The notes under the pieces were generated by a model that worked only from the letters and a program-made list of their open reading frames with translations, made no database searches and was not told where the DNA came from. Positions 52,080 to 62,202 of a stretch of DNA of 64,000 nt are shown in pieces (the stretch's first letter is position 1; each line of letters opens with the position of its first letter). The stretch comes from Rhodocyclaceae bacterium. GTDB lineage: Bacteria > Pseudomonadota > Gammaproteobacteria > Burkholderiales > Rhodocyclaceae. The stretch lies in contig JALNXH010000012.1 of NCBI GenBank assembly GCA_023230455.1, positions 41,176 through 105,175 on the forward strand, in the 5' to 3' direction. The position numbers were made by a program, and so were the translations under genes.

Positions 52080-53447
52080 CTACAAGCCGCGCAGCCGCTC
52101 CACCGCCTGATCGACGCGATCCACCGCGATCACCTCGATACCCTTCACCATCTGCTTGGGCAGATTGGCGCGGGGGATCAGGGCGCAGCCGAAACCGAGC
52201 TTGGCGGCTTCGCGCAGGCGCTCCTGGCCGCGCACCGCGGGACGGATTTCGCCGGCCAGGCCGACTTCGCCGAAGGCCACCAGCTTGGGCGGCAGCGGCT
52301 TGTTGCGCAGCGAGGATACGATGGCCAGCATCACCGCAAGGTCGGCCGCCGGTTCCTGGATGCGCACACCGCCGACGGCATTGACGAAGACGTCCTGATC
52401 GAAGCAGGCAACGCCGGCATGGCGATGCAGCACAGCCAGCAGCATCGCCAGACGATTGGCATCGAGACCGACGGTGAGCCGCCGCGCGCTGGGCGTATGC
52501 GCGGTGTCCACCAGCGCCTGCACCTCGACCAGCAGCGGCCGCGTACCCTCCTGGGTGACCAGTACGCAGGAGCCCGGCACTTCCTGCGCATGCTGCGAGA
52601 GAAACAGCGCCGACGGATTGGAAACCCCGCGCAGGCCCTTGTCGGTCATGGCGAAGACGCCAAGCTCGTTGACCGCACCGAAGCGATTCTTCACCGCCCG
52701 GATCAGGCGAAAGCTGGAATGGGCATCGCCCTCGAAATACAGCACGGTATCGACGATGTGCTCCAGCACGCGCGGCCCGGCCAGCGCGCCCTCCTTGGTG
52801 ACATGGCCGACCAGGATGATGCAGATACCGCTCTGTTTCGCCAGCCGCGTCAGTTGCGCCGCGCATTCGCGCACCTGCGCCACCGAGCCGGGCGCCGATT
52901 GCAGCGCATCGGAGTACATGGTCTGTATCGAGTCGATCACCGCCACCGCCGGCTTCTCTGCATTCAGCACAGCGAGAATTTTTTCCAGGCCGATCTCCGC
53001 CAGCAGTTGCAGGTGTCCCATCGGCAGTTGCAGCCGCCGCGCGCGCAGCGCCACCTGTTCGCCCGACTCCTCGCCGGAGACGTAGAGCACCGGCTGCCCG
53101 GCTTCGGCCAGCCGCGAGAGCGCCTGTAGCAGCAGTGTGCTTTTGCCGATCCCCGGATCGCCGCCGATCAGCACCACTCCACCTTGCACCAGACCGCCGC
53201 CGAGCACCCGGTCGAACTCCTCGATGCCGGTGGGCTGGCGCGGCTCCTCGCGCGGATTGATCTCGGCGAGCCGTTGCACGCGTCCCGACGCCGCCAGCGA
53301 GGCATAGCGATGGCCGCCCGCACCGCCGCTTTCGGCGATGGTCTCGACCAGCGTATTCCATTGCCCACAGCCGGGACACTGGCCCTGCCACTTGGGCGCG
53401 CTGGCACCGCACTCGGTGCAGGTGTACTGCGTCTTCGCCTTGGCCAT
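52080..53447 (-). CDS. radA: DNA repair protein RadA
   Basis: 455 residues, full length. The zinc finger is CTECGASAPKWQGQCPGC near residues 10-27, Walker A is GGDPGIGKSTLL near 100, and the RadA-specific KNRFG motif is present. The C-terminal Lon-like domain is intact. It drives branch migration in recombination. It shares one base with the alr stop (TGATG). Confidence 0.96.
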   Translation of the reverse strand: MAKAKTQYTCTECGASAPKWQGQCPGCGQWNTLVETIAESGGAGGHRYASLAASGRVQRLAEINPREEPRQPTGIEEFDRVLGGGLVQGGVVLIGGDPGIGKSTLLLQALSRLAEAGQPVLYVSGEESGEQVALRARRLQLPMGHLQLLAEIGLEKILAVLNAEKPAVAVIDSIQTMYSDALQSAPGSVAQVRECAAQLTRLAKQSGICIILVGHVTKEGALAGPRVLEHIVDTVLYFEGDAHSSFRLIRAVKNRFGAVNELGVFAMTDKGLRGVSNPSALFLSQHAQEVPGSCVLVTQEGTRPLLVEVQALVDTAHTPSARRLTVGLDANRLAMLLAVLHRHAGVACFDQDVFVNAVGGVRIQEPAADLAVMLAIVSSLRNKPLPPKLVAFGEVGLAGEIRPAVRGQERLREAAKLGFGCALIPRANLPKQMVKGIEVIAVDRVDQAVERLRGL

Positions 53448-54526
53448 CAGCCGATCTCCTCCACCGCCACCCGCCTCGCCAATGCGCAGAATAATTCGTA
53501 ACTGACGGTGCCCGCGGCAGCGGCCACTTCGTCGGCCGACAGGCCCTCGCCCCACAGCGTGACCGGCGTACCGACCTGTGCGCTGGGCAGGCCGTCGAGG
53601 TCGACGCAGATCTTGTCCATCGAAACGCGGCCCAGACTGCGCGTCCGGCGGCCGGCCACCAGCACCGGCGTTCCGCTCGGCGCGTGGCGCGGGTAGCCGT
53701 CGCCGTAGCCGCAAGCGACGATGCCGATGCGCATCGGCTGCACGGCAGTGAAACTGCCGCCGTAACCGATACGGTCGCCGGCTTTCAATTCGCGCACGGC
53801 GATCAGTCGGCTCTCCAGCGTCATCGCCGGCCGCAGACCGAGAGCCGCCGCATTCTGCAACTGCGGAAAAGGCGAAGCGCCATAGAGCATGATGCCCGGA
53901 CGCACCCAGTCGCGCGCGCTGCCGCAGGTGTGCGGGTAACGCAGTAGCGCCGCAGAATTGGCGGCGGAGAACGGCAGTGGATGGACGGCCAGCACGTCGC
54001 AAAAGGCGGTCCATTGTTCGGCAACGCCGCGCTCCTCGTCGGCATCGGCGAAATGGGTCATCAGCGTCACCGCCCCTCCGGCGACCGCCGGGGCGAGCAA
54101 CGCCAGTGCGGCAGCGAGTTGCGCGGGATCGAGGCCAAGCCGATTCATCCCGGTATTGAGCTTGACCACCGCGGGATATCCCGATGCACGCTCGGCCCAG
54201 GCCTGCACTTGATCCAGTCGGTGCAGCACCGGGGTCAGCCGATGGGTGACATGGACAGCTATTTCGTCGCTGCCGTAGAACCCCTCCATCAGCAACAACG
54301 GCTGCTCCGTTCCTGCCGCGCGGAGCGCCAGCGCCGCATCGAGTTCGAGCAACGCGAAGCCATCCACCCGCCCCGACAGTGCGCGCACGGTACGGAACAG
54401 GCCGTGGCCGTATGCATCGGCCTTGACCACCGCCCAGACATGGGCATCGCCGCAATGGCGGCGAACAACGCCACAATTGTGGCGCAGGGCTTCCAGGTCG
54501 ATGCGGGCGCGCAGGGGTCGAACCAT
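53447..54526 (-). CDS. alr: Alanine racemase
   Basis: 359 residues from the ATG at 54526. The PLP lysine is in VVKADAYGHG at residue 35, and the second catalytic base, Tyr, in RIGYGGSF. The C-terminal domain has LGRVSMDKICVDL. It makes D-alanine for peptidoglycan. alr and radA form a two-gene operon on the minus strand, divergent from lplT. Confidence 0.95.
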   Translation of the reverse strand: MVRPLRARIDLEALRHNCGVVRRHCGDAHVWAVVKADAYGHGLFRTVRALSGRVDGFALLELDAALALRAAGTEQPLLLMEGFYGSDEIAVHVTHRLTPVLHRLDQVQAWAERASGYPAVVKLNTGMNRLGLDPAQLAAALALLAPAVAGGAVTLMTHFADADEERGVAEQWTAFCDVLAVHPLPFSAANSAALLRYPHTCGSARDWVRPGIMLYGASPFPQLQNAAALGLRPAMTLESRLIAVRELKAGDRIGYGGSFTAVQPMRIGIVACGYGDGYPRHAPSGTPVLVAGRRTRSLGRVSMDKICVDLDGLPSAQVGTPVTLWGEGLSADEVAAAAGTVSYELFCALARRVAVEEIG

Positions 54527-54713
54527 GAACAGTGGCAGGCGCCTTCGCCGAAGGCGCGGTGAGCGAAAGGAAACGGGCGCGTAGTTTCTCATACCTCGAC
54601 CGAACGCCCGCCCGGCGCATGTTATGCAACGCGCTGTCAAGCCCCCGGGTATCGCGGGAACGGCCGCCCACTCGTGATATAAACGGCCGGCCTGATTTCA
54701 GCGGACCTATGAA

Positions 54714-56051
54714 TTGAATCGCGGTTTCTACACCATCATGGCGGCGCAGTTTTTTTCTGCGCTGGCCGATAACGCCCTGCTCATCGCCGCGATCGCCATG
54801 CTGCGCGACATGCATGCCCCGGCCGCTCAGGAACCGCTGTTGAAGACCTCGTTCACGCTCTCCTATGTGCTGCTCGCGGCCTTTGTCGGTGCCTTTGCCG
54901 ACTCGATGCCAAAGTGGCGGGTGATGTTCATCAGCAACGGAGTCAAGATTCTCGGCTGCAGCCTGATGTTTTTCAACGTGCCGCCGTTGTTCGCCTATGC
55001 CGTAGTTGGACTCGGCGCCGCCGCCTATTCGCCGGCCAAATACGGCATCCTTACCGAATACCTGCCGCCACGGCTGCTGGTCGTGGCCAACGGCTGGGTC
55101 GAAGGCCTGACGGTGATCGCGATCATTCTCGGCACCGTGCTCGGCGGCGTACTGATCACGCCCAATATCGCCGCCGCGCTGCTGGCGCTGGATTTTCCGC
55201 TGTTGGATACCGGCATCGACAGCGTCGGCGAGATGAACCTGCTGGTGATCGGCGCGCTGTATCTGGCGGCGGCGCTGTTCAATCTGCACATTCCCGATAC
55301 CGGGGTGGCTCATTCGCCGCTGAAGAAGAATCCGCTGTTCCTGGTGCACGAGTTCAACCACTGCCTGCGCCTGCTCTGGCGCGACCGTCTGGGCCAGGTT
55401 TCGCTCGCGGTGACCACGCTGTTCTGGGGCGCCGGGGCGACCCTGCAATTCATCGTCATCGAATGGGCAAAGGCAGCGATGCAGATGGATCTCTCCCACG
55501 CCAGCATGCTGCAAGGCGTGGTGGCGGTCGGCGTGGCGATCGGCGCCTTCATCGCCGCGCGCTACATCAGCCTGCGTCGCTCGGTGAAAGTGATCCCACT
55601 GGGCATCGCAATGGGCATCGGCATGATCGTGATGATCACGGTGCCGCTGATTCCGACGGTGAAGGTGATCGACGACACCTTCACGCTGCTCGGACACGAC
55701 GTCCGCGTCGCCTTCGATCTGCGGCTCGCTTTTTCGCTCGGCCTGCTGGTGCTGGTGGGCGCATTCTCGGGGCTGTTCGTAGTGCCGATGAACGCGTTGC
55801 TACAGCATCGCGGCCATGTGCTGATGGGGGCGGGACACTCCATCGCCGTGCAGAATTTCAACGAGAACCTGTCGATCCTGGTGATGACCTTCGTCTACTC
55901 GGCGCTGGTCGCCGCCCATTTGCACATCTATTGGATCATCACCCTGTTCGGAGTTTTCGTCGCCGCGGTGATGGTACTGCTGAAGCGGCTGCACGAAGCC
56001 AATCAGCACCAGTTCGACGACGTCGCCCTGCTCGAAGACGCGACACACTGA
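54714..56051 (+). CDS. lplT: Lysophospholipid transporter LplT
   Basis: 445 residues of the major facilitator superfamily. It begins NRGFYTIMAAQFFSALADNA, which matches the usual LplT start, so the TTG at 54714 is taken as the first codon; an ATG at 54709 is followed at once by a stop, and the ATG at 54738 would cut into the first helix. Membrane helices are clear through the sequence. It flips lysophospholipids into the cytoplasm. The acyltransferase Aas that often follows is absent. Confidence 0.92.
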   Translation: MNRGFYTIMAAQFFSALADNALLIAAIAMLRDMHAPAAQEPLLKTSFTLSYVLLAAFVGAFADSMPKWRVMFISNGVKILGCSLMFFNVPPLFAYAVVGLGAAAYSPAKYGILTEYLPPRLLVVANGWVEGLTVIAIILGTVLGGVLITPNIAAALLALDFPLLDTGIDSVGEMNLLVIGALYLAAALFNLHIPDTGVAHSPLKKNPLFLVHEFNHCLRLLWRDRLGQVSLAVTTLFWGAGATLQFIVIEWAKAAMQMDLSHASMLQGVVAVGVAIGAFIAARYISLRRSVKVIPLGIAMGIGMIVMITVPLIPTVKVIDDTFTLLGHDVRVAFDLRLAFSLGLLVLVGAFSGLFVVPMNALLQHRGHVLMGAGHSIAVQNFNENLSILVMTFVYSALVAAHLHIYWIITLFGVFVAAVMVLLKRLHEANQHQFDDVALLEDATH

Positions 56052-56088
56052 GGCAACCCCGAGACGCCGCGACCTGCGCCGCTCGGCG

Positions 56089-56586
56089 CTACAGCATCAG
56101 CGGTCGGTCGGGCAGTTCGTTGGGGTTGTTTTCTTGCGCAGGGAAATGCGCGACAAGCAGCGCATCGGCACGGCCCACCGCGGCGAGCATGCCGTCGAGC
56201 CAGCGTCCGGCGGCGAAATCGGCCTCCATGCGACGGCAGATGTCCTGCCATTCCGCGGCGGCAACGCGCGCCGCGATGCCGCGGTCGGCCAGAATTTCGA
56301 CTTGACGATCGACCAACTGGACATAGATCAGGATGCCGCTGTTGTCGGCGGTATCCCACACCCGCAAGCGGGCGAAGAGTTCCTCGGCACGCTGCCGCGC
56401 GGTTTGCCCGCGCCAAAGCGCCGCAAAATGCAGCGGCCCTTCGATCGCCACGCGCAATTCGCCACGATGACGCGTCTCCGTCGCCGCCACCGCAGCCGCT
56501 ATCGCATCCAGCGAGGCCCGGCCGAAAACCCGCCGGCTCCACCATGAGGGCACCGTCAGGTGCCGGAAAATCCGCGCCAGTTTCAT
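56089..56586 (-). CDS. TPM-domain protein (cytosolic or membrane-associated)
   Basis: 165 residues starting MKLARIFRHLTVPSWWSRRV. The TPM domain is visible in HRGELRVAIEG, ILIYVQLVDRQVEILADRG and WQDICRRMEADFAAGRW. No signal peptide is seen. It lies four bases after the other TPM gene and completes a lemA-TPM-TPM operon. Confidence 0.85.
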   Translation of the reverse strand: MKLARIFRHLTVPSWWSRRVFGRASLDAIAAAVAATETRHRGELRVAIEGPLHFAALWRGQTARQRAEELFARLRVWDTADNSGILIYVQLVDRQVEILADRGIAARVAAAEWQDICRRMEADFAAGRWLDGMLAAVGRADALLVAHFPAQENNPNELPDRPLML

Positions 56587-56590
56587 CGTC

Positions 56591-57433
56591 CTACCATCTC
56601 CCCGACGCACCGCCACCGCCAAAACCACCGCCACCGCCGGAGAATCCGCCACCGCCAAGGCCACCGGAGCCTCCACCAAACCCGCCGCCAATGCCGCTGC
56701 CGAAGCGACCGCCGCCGGCCAGGGTGATAAAAAAGGCAATCAACGCCACGACAGCTCCGGCGAGCAGGGAACCGAGCACCAGCCAGGCACCGAAAAAAGC
56801 CAGCCCGCCGCCGACGCAGGCACCGAGGAAACGGCCGAGCACGGCACGCAGAATGCCGCCAACGACAAAGACGAACATCAGCGCCATGGGCCACGCGTTG
56901 CCCCCGAGGTCGAATTCTGACGCGCGGGCAGTGGACGGCGGCGGCAGACGCTCGCCGGCAATCAAGCCACCCAGCGCATCGAGCGTGGCGGCCAGTCCAC
57001 CGTAAAAATCGCCGGCGCGAAAACGCGGCGTCATCACCTCGGCAATCAATCGTTTCGCCACGACATCGGGAATCGCACCTTCGAGGCCGTAGCCGACCTC
57101 GATGCGCGCCGTCCGGTCGTCCTTCGCCACGATGACGATAACGCCGTCATCCATGCCCTTGCGGCCGATCTTCCATGCCTCGGCGAGACGGATGGCAAAA
57201 GCCTCGATCGGTTCCGGCGCGGTGGTCGGCAACAGCAGCATCGCCACTTGTGCGCCGTGCGCCTGCTCGATGCGCTGCGCGGCCTGCTCCAGTTGTCCGC
57301 GCTGAGCTTCGTCAAGCGTGGCGGTCAGATCGGTGACCCGTGCCCGCAACTCCGGTAGCGGCACTTGGGCCGCGGCTGTGCCCGCCGTCAGCAGGGACAG
57401 CAGCAGGCAGACCGCGGCGAAGAGTTGCCGCAT
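56591..57433 (-). CDS. TPM-domain membrane protein (YgcG-like)
   Basis: 280 residues. A signal peptide (MRQLFAAVCLLLSLLTAGTA) precedes the TPM domain (MDDGVIVIVAKDDRTARIEVGYGLEG, cut to VAKDDRTARIEVGYGLEG). Two membrane segments follow, around 190-245, and a glycine-rich tail (SGGLGGGGFSGGGGGFGGGG). This is the usual YgcG layout. It starts four bases after the lemA stop. Such LemA-TPM pairs are common but poorly understood. Confidence 0.92.
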   Translation of the reverse strand: MRQLFAAVCLLLSLLTAGTAAAQVPLPELRARVTDLTATLDEAQRGQLEQAAQRIEQAHGAQVAMLLLPTTAPEPIEAFAIRLAEAWKIGRKGMDDGVIVIVAKDDRTARIEVGYGLEGAIPDVVAKRLIAEVMTPRFRAGDFYGGLAATLDALGGLIAGERLPPPSTARASEFDLGGNAWPMALMFVFVVGGILRAVLGRFLGACVGGGLAFFGAWLVLGSLLAGAVVALIAFFITLAGGGRFGSGIGGGFGGGSGGLGGGGFSGGGGGFGGGGASGRW

Positions 57434-57437
57434 CGAA

Positions 57438-58043
57438 TTACTTCGCCGCGGCGGGCGCGTCGAACCTGATCGTCGGCGGCGTCGATACGGCTTTCTCGTC
57501 CTCCACCGCAAAGTTGGCCTTGGGCTTGTAACCGAACGCCATCGCGGTCAGGTTGTTGGGGAAGGTGCGCACGCCGACGTTGTAGTCCTGCACTGCCTTG
57601 ATATAGCGATTGCGCGCCACGGTGATGCGGTTCTCGGTGCCCTCGACCTGGGCCTGGAGATCGCGGAAGTTGGCATCGGCCTTGAGCTGCGGATAGTTCT
57701 CCGCCACCACCAACAGGCGCGACAGCGCTCCACCGAGTTCGCCCTGCGCCTTCTGGAAACGGGCGAAGGCTTCCGGGTCGTTAACCAACTCCGGCGTCGC
57801 CTTGATCCCCGCGACGCTGGCGCGCGCTTCGGTGACGCGGGTCAGCACGTCCTTTTCGTGGGCCGCATAGCCCTGCACCACCGACACCAGATTGGGAATC
57901 AGGTCGGCGCGACGCTTGTACTGGTTGAGCACTTCGGACCACGACGCATTGACCGCCTCGTCGTTGATCTGGATCTGGTTGTAGCCGCAGCCCGAAAGCA
58001 GGGCGGCGACCAGGGCAAGCGCGGCAGCAAGGCGAAGTCGCAT
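57438..58043 (-). CDS. lemA: LemA-family lipoprotein
   Basis: 201 residues. The signal with a lipobox-like ALLSGC is followed by the LemA coiled helical domain, with NASWSEVLNQYKRRADLIPNLV as the hallmark (in short, QYKRRADLIPNL). GGAGAAATTGTC precedes the ATG. First gene of the lemA-TPM-TPM operon, divergent from the GGDEF-EAL gene. Confidence 0.94.
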   Translation of the reverse strand: MRLRLAAALALVAALLSGCGYNQIQINDEAVNASWSEVLNQYKRRADLIPNLVSVVQGYAAHEKDVLTRVTEARASVAGIKATPELVNDPEAFARFQKAQGELGGALSRLLVVAENYPQLKADANFRDLQAQVEGTENRITVARNRYIKAVQDYNVGVRTFPNNLTAMAFGYKPKANFAVEDEKAVSTPPTIRFDAPAAAK

Positions 58044-58232
58044 GACAATTTCTCCATTCGTCGAAGGAATGGACTCAATATGGGGCGTCGCCTGGCGGAT
58101 TGCAAGAGGTCATGGTTCGCGGAATTTTTCCATCCGAGATATGTTGGCTGAATGGGATTGCAGCGCAAAATGCTATTCTGGCTTCTGGCGTCACTCAAAG
58201 AACATAACCATTTGAACATAAAGGAAACGCAG

Positions 58233-61200
58233 GTGAGCGGCACTCTACGAACGGCGGCGCTGTGCCTGCTCACCACCCTGCTGTTCACATGCAATGCGCT
58301 TGCCGCAACGGATGCGGCAGGAAACAAGTCGATTCGCATCGCCATCGACGACAACTACCCACCGTACATCTTCCGCGGCAGCACCGGGGAACTGCAAGGC
58401 TATCTTGTCGATCTGTGGCGCCTTTGGGAACGGAAGACCGGCATTCATGTCGTCCTCCTCGCCTCCGACTGGGCAGATGCGCAGCGCGCCATGGAAACCG
58501 GCAAGGCCGATGTGCTGGAGACCGCGTTCAGTACGCCGCAGCGGGAAAGCGCCTACGATTTCGCTCCGCCCTATGCGGACATTCCTGTCGCCATTTATGC
58601 CGATGCAAATATCGGCGGCATTACCGATACCGGCAATCTGCGCGGCTTCCAGGTCGGCGTCAAAGCCGGCGACGCCTGTGCGGACCGCCTGCGCAGCCAG
58701 GGAATAGCGACCCTGGTGGAAAGCGAGAGCTACGAATCCCTGGTCAACGCCGCCTTGAGCGGACGCATTCGGGTCTTCTGCCTGGACGAACCTCCCGCCA
58801 ACTACCTGCTGTATCGCGAAGGCGCCGACCGGCGCTTTCGCAAGGCCTTCTCCCTTTACACCGGCCAGCTCCACCGCGCGGTGCATAAAGGCGATCGCAC
58901 TACCCTGGAACGGGTGACGCGCGGATTCGATGCGATTTCTTCCGACGAACTGAGTGAACTCGAAGACAAATGGAAGGGGCAAAGCCTGGAAAGGGCCACT
59001 CTCGGCCGCTACATCGGCTGGACCTTTCTCGCCATCGTCGGCGTGGCGGCACTGCTCGCCTTGTGGACCTTGTCGCTGCGGCGCAAGGTGCGACTGCGCA
59101 CGCGCGAACTGGACGAGGAGCGCACCCATCTGCGCACGTTGATCGAAGCGCTGCCGGATGCCATCTGGCTGAAGGACCGGGGAAACGCCATCGTCGCGGC
59201 CAACCCCGCCTACGAACGACTGATCGGTCGCTCCATCGACGACATCGTCGGCCGCAGGGACGACGAACTTTTCCCCCGCGAACAAGCCGAAATCTACCGT
59301 GCGGGCGACCAGCGGGCCCTTGCCGAGGGCGAGTTCCACATAGAGGAAAGCTATAAGTCACGCCGCCTGGAAATCACCAAGAAGCCGGTCCTCGGCCCCA
59401 CGGGAAGCGCCATAGGAATCCTCGGGATTGCCCACGACATCACCGCCCGCGAGCGGGACAAGGAAGCTCTACAGCGCAGCCTGCGTTCGCTGCGTCTGTT
59501 GAGCGAAGTGAGTCAGACACTGATCCGCTGCGAATCGGAGAAAGAATTGCTCGACCAGTTGACGTCGCTGGTGGTCGACATCGGCGGATTTCTCATGGCC
59601 TGCGTGGGATACGCCCGCGACGATGCCGAGAGGACTGTCGAGCCGGTGGCGCAAGCGGGCGGCGGCCACGAGTATCTGGGCACCCGGCGCATCTCCTGGG
59701 GCGATAACGAATTCGGCCAGACCGTTTCCGGGCGGGCGATACGCTCCCGGCAGGCCATCGTAAACCGGGATTTCAGCGGCGAAGACATGCGTCCCTGGCG
59801 CGATGCCGCCAAGCGCCAGGGGTACGGTTCGTCAATCGCGCTGCCGCTGCTGTCCGGCGACGCGGTCTATGGGGTACTCAACATCTATGCCGCCGAAAAA
59901 GATGCCTTTGCGGCGGCAGAAGTCGAACTGCTCGGCGAGCTCGCCGGCGACCTCGGCTATGGCATCCGCACCCTGCGTCAACGGCTGGCGCACGACCAGG
60001 CAGTGGGGGCCCTGCGCGGCCAGAAGGAGGTGCTGGAACTGGTAGCCACCGGAGCAACGCTCGAAACCATTCTCGACACCCTGCTGAGAAATCTGGAAAG
60101 TCAGTCACCCGGAATGCTGGGGTCGATACTTTTGGTCGACAGCGACGGCCAGCACTTGCGCCACGGTGCCGCCCCGTCCCTGCCTGACAGCTTCAGCAAA
60201 GCTGTCGACGGCATTGCCGTCGGACCGCTGTGCGGCTGCTGCGGCGCTGCCGCCTATCGTGGTGAAAAGGTGATCGTCGAAGACATCGCCCAGGACGCCG
60301 CAACCGTGAACTATCGCGAACTGGCGGCGTCGCATGGGCTGCGCGCCTGCTGGTCCACGCCTTTTTTCAATCTCCACGGCGATCTGCTCGGTACGCTGGC
60401 CTGCTATTTCCGCGAGCCCCGGCGACCGGAAGCCGGCGATCTGCACCGGATCGATCTCGCCGTTCAGACCGCGGGCATCGCCGTCACGCGCAAACGCGAA
60501 GAGGAAGCGCTGCGCCGCAGCGAAGCCAGCCTGTCGGCGGCGCAGGCACTGGCCGGGTTCGGCAACTGGGAGATCGACCTGGCCAGTGGCCGCCTGTATT
60601 GGTCGTTGGAGATGTATCGGCTGCATTACCTCTCGCCCAGCGATACCCCGCCGTCAATCAAGGACCAGAAACGCCTGATTCATCCGGACGATGCGCAGAT
60701 TCGTCGCGACGTCTGGAGGAAGATCAGGATCAGCGGCAGCAGCCAGCGCTACGAATTCCGCACCCATCCGTCGCTTGGCCCGGTCAGATATCTGAGCGGC
60801 ATCATCGAGCCGGTCACCAACGAAGCCGGCGTACTGACCAGCTATGTCGGCACCGTGCAGGACATCACCGAGCGCAAGGCGCAAGAGGCCGAGATCGAGC
60901 GGCTCGCCTTCTACGACTCGCTCACCGGCCTGCCGCACCGGGCGCTGTTCATCGACCGGCTGCAACAGGCGCTGTCGACGGCGGAACGCCGCGGCAGCGC
61001 AGTCGCCCTGTTATTTCTCGACCTCGACCGTTTCAAGGAAATCAACGACAGCCAGGGCCACGAGGCGGGAGACAAGGTGCTGATCGAAGTCGGCCAGCGC
61101 CTCCAGGCCATATTGCGCCATGGCGAGACGTTGGCCCGCCTCGGCGGCGACGAGTTCACCGTAATCGTCAGCGAAACCGACAACACCACCGCGGCACGGG

Positions 61201-62189
61201 TGGCGGAACGGATACAGAGCGCTTTTGTCCGCCCCTTCACCGTCGGCGGGCGTACTTTCACGCTCGGCATCAGCATCGGCATCGCGCTGTACCCGGCCGA
61301 CGGCGACTCGGTGAAAATCCTCCTGTCGAACTCCGACATCGCCATGTACCAGGCCAAGTCGAACGGCGGCGGCTACCATTTCTACAGCCGGGAGATGAGC
61401 GTGCAACTGGACAGCCGGCTATCCTTGGCGCAGGGCCTGGAACGGGCGATTGCCGAAAACCGCTTGCAGCTTCATTATCAGCCGCAGATCGGCCTGGCCG
61501 ACGGCCGCCTGGTGGGCGCGGAAGCGCTGCTGCGCTGGCAGGATGACGCGCGCGGCTGGATCAGCCCGGCGGAGTTCATCCCCGTTGCCGAAAGCCGCGG
61601 CATGATGGATATCCTCGGCGCCTGGGTCCTGCGCGAAGCAGCGCGGCAACTCCAGACCTGGGGAAACCAGGGCCTTGCGTTCTGCGGCACGCTGGCGATC
61701 AACGTCTCGGCCAAACAACTCGACGCGGACAATTTCGTCGCCACCACCTGCGGGATCATGGAAACCTTCGGGATCGATCCCAGGCAAATCGAACTCGAAT
61801 TGACCGAGAGCGCGCTGATGATCGACGCCGACAAGGCCGTCGAGTTGATGGCCGGACTGAAGGAACGGGGCTTCGCACTGGCCATCGACGATTTCGGCAC
61901 CGGCTATTCGTCGCTGATCTATCTGAAGCGCTTCCCCGCCGACAAGCTGAAGATCGACATTTCCTTCGTTCGCGACATGCTCAGCGACAACAACGACCAT
62001 GCCATCGTCACCACAATCATCGCCATGGCACGCAACCTTGGCCTGAAAACCGTCGCCGAGGGGGTCGAAAACCAGGACCAGGTCGATGCGCTGAAGGCGC
62101 TCGGCTGCGACGAAGCGCAGGGCTACCACTGCGGCGCCCCTGTTCCTGCCGCGGAGTTCGCCGACCGCTGGCTGGGACGGCAGAACTGA
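58233..62189 (+). CDS. Periplasmic-sensing diguanylate cyclase/phosphodiesterase (SBP-PAS-GAF-GAF-PAS-GGDEF-EAL)
   Basis: 1318 residues from the GTG at 58233, set by AAGGAAACGCAG; an in-frame ATG at 58152 gives poor sequence before the signal peptide. Domains in order: signal (TAALCLLTTLLFTC), family-3 solute-binding domain about 33-250 (IRIAIDDNYPPYIF), one membrane helix near 260-282, PAS near 300-410, GAF near 425-570, GAF near 595-740, PAS near 755-880, GGDEF near 890-1055 and EAL near 1065-1315. RLGGDEF and EALLRW are intact, so both c-di-GMP synthesis and breakdown are possible. The second GAF has an odd GPLCGCCG cysteine cluster. Confidence 0.92.
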   Translation: MSGTLRTAALCLLTTLLFTCNALAATDAAGNKSIRIAIDDNYPPYIFRGSTGELQGYLVDLWRLWERKTGIHVVLLASDWADAQRAMETGKADVLETAFSTPQRESAYDFAPPYADIPVAIYADANIGGITDTGNLRGFQVGVKAGDACADRLRSQGIATLVESESYESLVNAALSGRIRVFCLDEPPANYLLYREGADRRFRKAFSLYTGQLHRAVHKGDRTTLERVTRGFDAISSDELSELEDKWKGQSLERATLGRYIGWTFLAIVGVAALLALWTLSLRRKVRLRTRELDEERTHLRTLIEALPDAIWLKDRGNAIVAANPAYERLIGRSIDDIVGRRDDELFPREQAEIYRAGDQRALAEGEFHIEESYKSRRLEITKKPVLGPTGSAIGILGIAHDITARERDKEALQRSLRSLRLLSEVSQTLIRCESEKELLDQLTSLVVDIGGFLMACVGYARDDAERTVEPVAQAGGGHEYLGTRRISWGDNEFGQTVSGRAIRSRQAIVNRDFSGEDMRPWRDAAKRQGYGSSIALPLLSGDAVYGVLNIYAAEKDAFAAAEVELLGELAGDLGYGIRTLRQRLAHDQAVGALRGQKEVLELVATGATLETILDTLLRNLESQSPGMLGSILLVDSDGQHLRHGAAPSLPDSFSKAVDGIAVGPLCGCCGAAAYRGEKVIVEDIAQDAATVNYRELAASHGLRACWSTPFFNLHGDLLGTLACYFREPRRPEAGDLHRIDLAVQTAGIAVTRKREEEALRRSEASLSAAQALAGFGNWEIDLASGRLYWSLEMYRLHYLSPSDTPPSIKDQKRLIHPDDAQIRRDVWRKIRISGSSQRYEFRTHPSLGPVRYLSGIIEPVTNEAGVLTSYVGTVQDITERKAQEAEIERLAFYDSLTGLPHRALFIDRLQQALSTAERRGSAVALLFLDLDRFKEINDSQGHEAGDKVLIEVGQRLQAILRHGETLARLGGDEFTVIVSETDNTTAARVAERIQSAFVRPFTVGGRTFTLGISIGIALYPADGDSVKILLSNSDIAMYQAKSNGGGYHFYSREMSVQLDSRLSLAQGLERAIAENRLQLHYQPQIGLADGRLVGAEALLRWQDDARGWISPAEFIPVAESRGMMDILGAWVLREAARQLQTWGNQGLAFCGTLAINVSAKQLDADNFVATTCGIMETFGIDPRQIELELTESALMIDADKAVELMAGLKERGFALAIDDFGTGYSSLIYLKRFPADKLKIDISFVRDMLSDNNDHAIVTTIIAMARNLGLKTVAEGVENQDQVDALKALGCDEAQGYHCGAPVPAAEFADRWLGRQN

Positions 62190-62202
62190 TCCGCAAGGCG
62201 GC

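Noticed and set aside
52080..55697. A single 1205-codon open frame on the minus strand
   Set aside because: Only the part from 53447 down is radA. The remainder runs antisense through alr's other frame and lplT and has no motif; it is open by chance in GC-rich DNA.
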